64,000 nt of DNA from Chytriomyces cf. hyalinus JEL632 (Eukaryota; Chytridiomycota; Chytridiomycetes; Chytridiales; Chytriomycetaceae), in assembly GCA_025435555.1 (NCBI GenBank), contig JAIWWG010000108.1:28494-92493 (forward strand), written 5' to 3'. The notes under the pieces are model-generated. The model saw only the letters and a program-made list of their open reading frames with translations, had not been told where the DNA came from and did not search any database. Position numbers and translations under genes: made by a program. Shown here piece after piece: positions 57,445-64,000 of the stretch (position 1 is the stretch's first letter; every line of letters starts with the position of its first letter).

Positions 57445-58162
57445 AAAATACGAAGCGTTTTGGAAGAAGAACGAACGTGGAGACTTTTTCGATGATCTTC
57501 TTTCTCATTTTTTCTCATTTTCCAACATTTTCAAACGGTATCTTTCTAACGCAAGAGATGGGTTGGAATGTGCTGGGCTAGACCTCACGCGTGTTTGCGG
57601 TGGGATTTCTGTTTCGATTCCTTATCATTTTCTAAATGTCCGAATAAAAGAAAAGATGGTTATTAATAACTCATACGGGGAAATCTTCGGATAAAGCACT
57701 TGTGTATTCTTGTTTTAGAAATCGTTGAGATCCACCAAGGATGGCACATCGTTGCTTCCTGCTTCAACGCGTGAATACAAACAACTCCCCCTTACAAGAA
57801 GCAGTAGTCACTCTCCAGTCCGAAACGAAAGTATACTTGGAATATTGTGATTTATGGTTCGTTCCAATGAATTCAAACTCGCCCATTTCGCACACAAATT
57901 GTCACCAAACAAAAATTGTCACCAAACTTAAATAACGTTGCTTGCGACAGCTGGACCCACTGATTTCGCCAGTTGCATCGCTCACCACAGCCACCCGTGC
58001 TCGAACGCCATCGCTAAGTTTTGAACCGAGATTCGAACAATCCGCACCCCGTTTTCTGAAGGCGTTGGCCAGTTTTCATGGTTGAAAAGTATTCAGAAGA
58101 TTTACAAAAAAAAAGGGCACACATCCCACGGCTTCCCAACACACTTGATACTCTCTCAACCC
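57445..58162. other. Intergenic between the tandem copies
   Basis: 718 bp, no supported gene. It holds the 3' UTR of copy 1 and the promoter of copy 2. A short AAATTGTCACCAAAC direct repeat occurs near 57897-57930. Confidence 0.5.
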
Positions 58163-59297
58163 ATGGACGCGTCCACCAGCTTCGCTCTCATGCCGACAGG
58201 CAGCTCAACGGGAGCAGACACTTTCTCCGCCAACGCAACCGCGCCTGAAGTGTATCCAACCACGGGTTTCATCAACGGCTACATCTGGGGCAGCTTGGAC
58301 AACGCGACTTGGTGCGCGTTCCTGATGTACCAGCTATACTACAGCTTCGTGATCCTCAACGAAGCGGCGCTCAACTACAAGCAAACCTTCATCTGGGCCT
58401 TAGTCTTTTTTGCTATCGCTTGCAACATGATGGCGTCCGTCTCGGGTTTCTTCCTCCTCGACTGCTTCATGTTCGATTTGACGCCGGATTCACACATTTG
58501 CGACCGCCAGATGCGCGTGTACTACGCGTTTGAAGGCATGTGTTACTGTCTCGGGTTCTGGCTTCTCTTTTATAGAAAGTATAAAGTTGTCCCGGATAAA
58601 CTCGGGTACACCGGCGCCGTCGACATGGTTGTTCTCGTGGCGTGTTGTTGTCTGAACTTGTCCAAAACTGTTCCGTGCTTCTACTGCGAGATCAACACGT
58701 GTTTTTTGCTGGATGTGTATCAGGCGAGTGCCGGAGCGTTGAGCTTCTTGTACTTTGACTTGTGGTTTCTTGTTTGCGTGATGAGAAAGACGTTTGAGAA
58801 GGGGAGTAAGTGGGAAGTGCTGCAGTTGTGTGCGTTGACGGGGAGTATGACGTTTCTTTACCTCGTTGGAAGTATCAGCTACAAGACGTGGGGTGGTAAT
58901 TTTTACACAAACCTTCTCTGGAACATGTGAGACTTTCCTTCAACGATGATATAATTTAATTCATTTGTTTATTTTGCGTTCCTTCTTTCTTTCCTTCTGC
59001 AGGGGCTTCTGTCTGCTACCCCTCTACAGTGTGGATTCTGTCGTGAGTCCCAAATTCCTCAAAATGTTCGCCAAGGACAAGACCAGCGTCGCCAAGCGGA
59101 GTGGCCAGACCTCCACTCAAGACGAGGCATCCACTGCCAGTGCGAAAAAGCCCAGAAACATGTCCGTGACAGGACATCTCATTGTGCCGCAAGCCTCTGT
59201 TGGAGGCACGCTTACAAAGCATGGCAAGCAGCTTGACAGTGTTGTGGGAACTGAGAGTATGGAGCGTGCGAGTACGGCGCCGTTGGTTCACAAGTAG
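58163..59297 (+). CDS. Multi-pass (about seven-helix) membrane protein, tandem copy 2
   Basis: Two exons, 58163-58926 and 59003-59297; 352 residues. The membrane region is identical to copy 1; the N-terminal ~32 residues (MDASTSFALMPTGSS...) and the Ser/Thr/Lys-rich C-terminal tail (after KFLKMFAKDKT) are different and the tail is longer. Intron length (76 nt) is the same with one base changed (offset between copies constant at 1745 bp, no indels). Start chosen at ATG 58163 because it aligns with the copy 1 start context; ATG 58082 is upstream in frame but adds a Lys-rich leader that lacks coding character. Same unknown family as copy 1. Confidence 0.75.
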
Positions 59298-59339
59298 TTT
59301 GCAGAGTTGGGGTAGGAAAGGCATCCAACTAGTTTTTTC

Positions 59340-59776
59340 ATCATCATTATAACAAAAGGGTAGAAAGGGTAGAAAGGGTTGGGCGGTAGCGCAAAAGCAC
59401 GCTACTGCCGAGAAATAAAGTCGGCTTGTTGGTGAGGTTAAGAAAGAACCAATGCCTGGTGGTGGTGACAGTTGAGCGAGGGGGGAGCAAGCCAGCGAGC
59501 CAATTTACTGGAAGAATGGTCGTGTTTATTTCCTTGTTTACACGCAATCATATAGAGTAAGAAAGAGAAGATCGTACCCTGGTGGTGGTGACAGTTGAGC
59601 GAGGGGGGAGCGAGTGGGAGCAAGCGAGCCAGTAAGCCAATTTACTGAAAGAATGGTACATTGGTTGTGACAGCTCTCACTTTCCATTCACCATCACCAG
59701 GGAAAATTATAAACAAAAAACAACCAATCAAAAGGCCTACTGAGCCGGTTGAAATGTCAGGGTGCATCCGACACAC
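59340..59776 (-). repeat. Putative LTR of a decayed copia element
   Basis: On the minus strand a purine tract GGGGGGGAG is followed at about 59776 by TGTGTCGG, the expected junction of polypurine tract and 3' LTR. The far boundary is not defined; 59340 is a guess just past the copy 2 gene. Inside, two imperfect direct copies of a ~70-bp segment occur at 59455-59520 and 59578-59655 (both start CCTGGTGGTGGTGACAG on the plus strand). Confidence 0.45.
59382..59409 (+). repeat. Hairpin-forming inverted repeat
   Basis: GGCGGTAGCG, an 8-base loop CAAAAGCA, then CGCTACTGCC: a 10-bp stem with one G-T pair. It lies between the copy 2 stop and the LTR-like repeat. It could be the tail of a short element or a 3'-end structure. 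Confidence 0.6.
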
Positions 59777-61203
59777 TCCCCCCCAAATGGCTGGGTAGTA
59801 ATGCTTTCTTTGCCAAATGCGCAACGACAGTCTGTGAATTTTGTCGATCCAACTCCTTTGGTAAGAACATCAGCCCACATAAGAGGGTCAGGGCAGTGGC
59901 CAACAGTAATAAGGCCCTGACAAACTTGATCCCGTAGAAAGGCAAACATGATGTCGAGGTGCTTGGTTTTGTGCCTGAGTGCCCCCTCCTCCATGTTAAA
60001 GACTGCCCCTTTGTTATTGGTCCACACTTGCGACGGCACTTCCTGCAGATGACCCAACCATTCCAGCATGTTTCGAACCCAGATAACCTCTTTTACCAGG
60101 GAGCATGCGGCTATGACTTCAGCAGAGACAGTTGAGTCAGCAACTATTGGCTGATGCTTGCTGAAGCTAAGAACTGCTGATTTTCCTACCCGAACCAAAA
60201 CTCCTGTCATTGATTGCCGATTTTCCGTGTCGGCAGCAAAATCAGAGTCTGAGTAGCCCTCTACCACCAGCTTGCGACCTGTGCATTGGAAACATAGACC
60301 ATGATCACAAGTGTTGTTGAGATATTCGAGTAATTCCTGAGCGGCTTTCCAGTGGATGATTCGAGTTTTAGTAGTGTGCCATGCCAGCTTACCCACAACA
60401 TACTGAATGACTGGGCGAGTCACAGTCAGAAGTTAGTTGAATGGTGTTACTGGACCCTCAATTCGCCTATGCTCTGACCCAAATGCAGTATGGTACTCAG
60501 ATTCAGGTGAGATCTGCCCTTCAGGTGAGGTCTGCTCTTGTGGAGGAGATTGATTATTGTTATCTGTTTCCTCCCCAAGCATTTGCTGTGGCATTCCTGT
60601 TGAGTGGTGCTCAAATGTGAGAGACTGAGAATCCGGATTATTTTGAAGAAGACCCCAGTTTTGACGTTTTTTGAGATTCACTGAAAAGGCCCCCAGAACA
60701 TGGGGAGCCCAATCATCTTGCTGAATATCGTCCCAGGAGAGAGTCTTGACTGGATTTTGGAGAGGATTCACATTACTTGGATCAAAGTGATCCTCAATGA
60801 ATGCCACATCTCAGCTGACCACGATAGAGTAGGGATCATCATCTTGAGTGAGAATACGGTAGCCTGGCTTTTCACACTTGGGTTGCCATGGATAGTTTGA
60901 ATGACCAATGTATCAACCTTTCACTGCTTGGGGACTTGACTTGCCTTCTGTGCAATTTTTTGGAAGTTTGTATGCATACACAACACAGAAAAGTGTCTTG
61001 AGATCGCAAACGGTTGGCTTGGATCCGAATAGTGCTTCATGAGGCATGATGGTATCTTCTTTCTGCAGAAATGAATTGTAGATTTCTGCTTGGTGGTTGA
61101 GACCATCAACCCAGAGGTTGGTTGGAGTATTTGCCTGGATGGTCAGTACATGGTGTCTGTCCATGGCTATGCGGTGGTACACCTCTTCCATCCCAAGTGA
61201 CTG
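59737..61203 (-). mobile_element. Ty1/copia retrotransposon, internally deleted remnant
   Basis: Read on the minus strand, 61191-60913 encodes the end of a copia integrase (SPTNLWVDGL-like TPTNLWVDGLNHQAEIYN, then MPHEALFGSKPT). 60807-60433 encodes the Pro/Gln-rich linker between integrase and reverse transcriptase, and 60423-59737 encodes RNase H (YSDSDFAADTENRQSMTG, SAEVIAACSLVKEVIWVRNML, HKTKHLDIMFAFLRDQV). The reverse transcriptase, about 250 codons, is missing between linker and RNase H, and stops separate the blocks. The RNase H motif usually DN reads NN. The element cannot be autonomous. Polypurine tract and LTR-like sequence follow at 59785-59776. Confidence 0.88.
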
Positions 61204-62910
61204 AGGCTATTCTGTCCCTGTTGCGGATCCTGGTCAAGGTGGACCAGTAGTCTCCTCATGTACTCAACATAAAGGAGAGCTCAAAATCTCTGGAATGCAT
61301 GAAGATGGGGGAAACAGGTGTTTGAGCACCTGCAGACCCCATATGTAACAAAGATGTGAAATACACATGACTTCGTGTAAATATAGACAAGCCACAGGGA
61401 CAGTAACACACCGTCAATCACACACACAGGTCTCTGGCACATCTGCCAAGTCCTACGAGCACCCACGTGCCATCCACGGCTATTTATGGTCACTGGATGA
61501 GAAGTTGTGAGGCATACTGCCAAGACCCCAATAAATCTTTATTTACACAAAGTTGGGACTTTAAACAATCCACCACGATAACACACCATCACATGACACC
61601 CTCACCAAGTCATCATAAGGTGACAGACTCTATCACTCTAGAGAATACCAACAGTACAAAGCCAAACTACCTGCAACACCAAGCATTCGGCAGAAACACA
61701 CCAGTACATAGCTTGTGTAGTTGAAACGAAGGTTTGAGCCTGGATAGGTGGCACTTGAGGACCTAGATCTTGCATAAGCAAAGTTCAAAGTTAGTACACC
61801 ACAGTCAAACTGACATGCTGAAAAGTACATGGACAGCAAGCAGCGCTGCTTACCAGTACACTGTCACTTGGACCTATGGCTCCCTACCCAGGTGGGAGAG
61901 TCCCCGTCAGAGGTCCAAGGATACAGTCATATGCACTTTGGACGTTGGTTGGATAGTTTCTTATTCAAATCGTAACTTTTTGAATTGGTAAAGGCCCAAC
62001 AGTCCTTGGGGACGTTCGGGGGATTTCCATCTCGGTTCTTTATAATTTCTACCGTGAAAAAATAGAAAACCAGGGAGATACCCATGAGTTTCCACCCATG
62101 AGTGATTCTTTCATGTTCTATTCCAAAGGGTATAAATGGTAGAGCTTCCACAAGGCAAATAAAGATCTTCTGAGACCAAAATCATTGTTGTAGCACCTAG
62201 TCCTCAAGTCACAAACCCTCGTACAGCGTGCCACCACTATTTGTACCGACAGTCCCCATGTTGACATATGAGACTCCTCTCTCCCGGCATGCTTCAAGAA
62301 ACCAAGTTGGGTAATTTTTGTCACCTTTGTCAAGGGACCATGATTTGAGCTTTTGTCCCGTAGTCTGCTCCAACCATTGCTTTGACCACTTGTTGAATTC
62401 AGTCGTAGGAAGCGTAATTCTTTATTTACACATTGCCAATCTTAATTATTTCTTTACAATCACTCATCTTTCTTCTGGATGTTTTTCAGTCTCTGTCTTT
62501 TCATCCAATCATTTTATTCGATAGTTGTTTTACAAGCTACCTCTTTGTTCTGTTTTTTTCTGATTCACACAATGGGTCACTTGACCATTGTTCTTAGTGT
62601 TTCGTATTTGACATCTGCTTCTCCCTTGAGAACAGATCTTTATCTTCTACTATTTGCTCTCTGTTGCAGTATTGTTCTTATCGACTGTGTATATCCTTAG
62701 GTTAGCCAGTTATGATACTTCTTCTTTCTTACGCTAATAGTTGTATGATTCCTTAGTTGATATATTAAAGAGTAGTAACTATCGATACAAGCTTTAAGAA
62801 CTTCACGAAGATCGCTATATAGTCGTGTTCCAGCTCCTATATTTCTACACGTTATCAGCACCATTCTACTTGGACGATTCAGTTTCATCAGAATATTTCA
62901 AGTTACAACA
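61204..62910. other. Repeat-derived sequence upstream of the plus-strand copia element
   Basis: About 1.7 kb without any supported gene. Short related motifs recur, e.g. TCTTTATTTACACA at about 61537 and a similar TTCTTTATTTACACAT at about 62418. The last part should be the 5' LTR and leader of the copia element; a GTTATCAGCACC stretch at about 62851-62862 could be the primer-binding site, with the LTR ending just before. LTR limits cannot be fixed because the other LTR is outside the window. Confidence 0.4.
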
Positions 62911-64000
62911 ATGTCAGACGATTCATACAAAGGACTTCCTGTCTTTGATGCAACGACTGAAAACTGGCCACTATTTTATCTGAAAGTTCGTCTCTACTTG
63001 GAGTCGAAGGATCTTCTATATATTATCACTCGTGACCGAGACGATCTACCTGTTGCTGGGGAATCAGCTGATCAGAAATCTCAACATGTCAAGGAGGCCA
63101 GCACAAGAGCTAAAGACGATGTTAAAGTCAGAAGTCTCTTAGTCAACAAATTCTCGTCTGAGGCAGCCAATATGGTTGGCCGTGAGCCTTCAGCATTTTT
63201 AATGGTAAAAATTCTGGGTGAAAATTTTCAAAGTCAGTCAGCGAACTCAGTTCTAATTCGGCTGGACAAATTATTTGAGATCAAGTATGACTCTTCCAAG
63301 TCTATGTCGTCTCATATTTCAACCATCAATGCGTCAATTCAATCTTTGAAGGAATCTGGCGAACTTGATTGGGATAAACTACATCAAGTAGTTCTGTTAC
63401 GGTCGATCCCTCGTACTACTGAGTGGAATCCGATTACCAGTTCTCTCAAAACTATGGAGAGTGGTTTAACCAAGGAGAAAATTATTCGAACGTTGCTTGA
63501 AGCGGAAATCGATTCGAAATCCCAAGGAATGGGTCCACGGGAAAAATCTCAGAAAAGTTCTACGGCTTTCAATGCTGGTAGTAACAAGTCAAACAAATCC
63601 AATACTTATTCGGGTAATGGTAATGGAAACGGTTCAGTCATCAAATGCAACTGTTGTGGTAAAAATGGTCACATGCAAAAGGATTGTCATGTGAATCCCA
63701 GGAACTTTGACAAGTTGGTCTTGTCGAGTAGTTCTAATACCACTGGTAATGCTAATAATGCATCCAAGAAGTCTGGTAAAAGTCAGGAAGGTGACAAAGT
63801 CAGGTTCTCTTTCTGTGCTGCCAGCAAGAAACAACATCAATCCTCAGAGACAATCAAAAAGTCAGACTGGATTAAGGACAGTGGCGCATCAGACATTTAT
63901 TGTAATGATCGTCATGCCTTCAAAAACTTTGTTGAAAAGCAATCACAAGTTGAAATTGCTAATGGAAAATTGGACACCACACTCGGTTATGGTTCAATTG
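62911..64000 (+). mobile_element. Ty1/copia gag-pol polyprotein, 5' part, open to window edge
   Basis: A continuous frame from ATG 62911 runs to the end of the window (363 codons, no stop). It starts MSDDSYKGLPVFDATTENWP, typical of the copia gag (UBN2-type), with WDKLHQVVLLRSIP-like core, then an Asn/Ser/Gly-rich segment. A zinc knuckle of type C-x2-C-x4-H-x4-C (near residue 250) and the start of the aspartic protease, WIKDSGASDIYCNDRHAF with the DSGA active site (near residue 323), follow. Nothing is broken in the visible part, so it may belong to an intact or recently active element. Unrelated in detail to the remnant at 59.7-61.2 kb, which lies on the opposite strand. Confidence 0.9.

Overview
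The window is nuclear DNA of a fungus, most likely a zoosporic (chytrid-type) fungus. Nearly every gene is split by short GT-AG introns (mostly 50-110 nt), spacing is tight, and the set includes a Pkc1-type protein kinase C, a fungal chitin synthase, a samB/Mub1 MYND protein, the fungal complex I 21-kDa subunit, expansin-like wall proteins and three class C (GABA-B-like) GPCRs. Class C receptors together with chitin synthase are what point to an early-diverging fungus. The taxonomic call is inference. Exon models below were joined by hand; for all complete spliced models the summed exon length is divisible by three.

Layout. 1-7.3 kb: Pkc1 5' end (-), mitochondrial thiamine-pyrophosphate-type carrier (+), two-finger C2H2 protein (+), alpha/beta hydrolase (+), TMEM97/EXPERA protein (-). 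7.9-13.8 kb: class C GPCR A (-) diverging from an acyl-CoA-synthetase-like gene (+) that has lost key motifs. 14.6-18.3 kb: two tandem secreted expansin-like genes and a tRNA-Ala. 19.2-27.9 kb: one 14-exon gene for a ~2630-residue protein joining a GBP/VLIG-like GTPase domain, a Cys/His-rich region and a VWA domain. 28.3-34.8 kb: chitin synthase (-), RNase III (+), Msc7-like aldehyde dehydrogenase (+). 34.9-42.4 kb: class C GPCRs B (+) and C (-) around a complex I subunit gene. 42.6-54.1 kb: enoyl-CoA hydratase, SET-MYND protein, a large acidic protein, a possible universal-stress-like protein and a samB/Mub1 homologue. 54.6-56.0 kb: a broken LRR gene. 56.4-59.3 kb: two tandem membrane-protein genes sharing about 730 identical bases. 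59.3-64.0 kb: Ty1/copia DNA, with one decayed element on the minus strand and one open gag-pol on the plus strand running off the end.

The genes are mostly independent housekeeping and signalling units rather than a pathway cluster. Wall biology recurs (Pkc1 of the cell-integrity pathway, chitin synthase, expansin-like proteins), and so does membrane sensing (three receptors and two seven-helix-like proteins). The strongest candidate for something little described is the giant GTPase-zinc-VWA protein. The next best are the conserved C-terminal module shared by the three receptors and the degenerate acyl-CoA synthetase.
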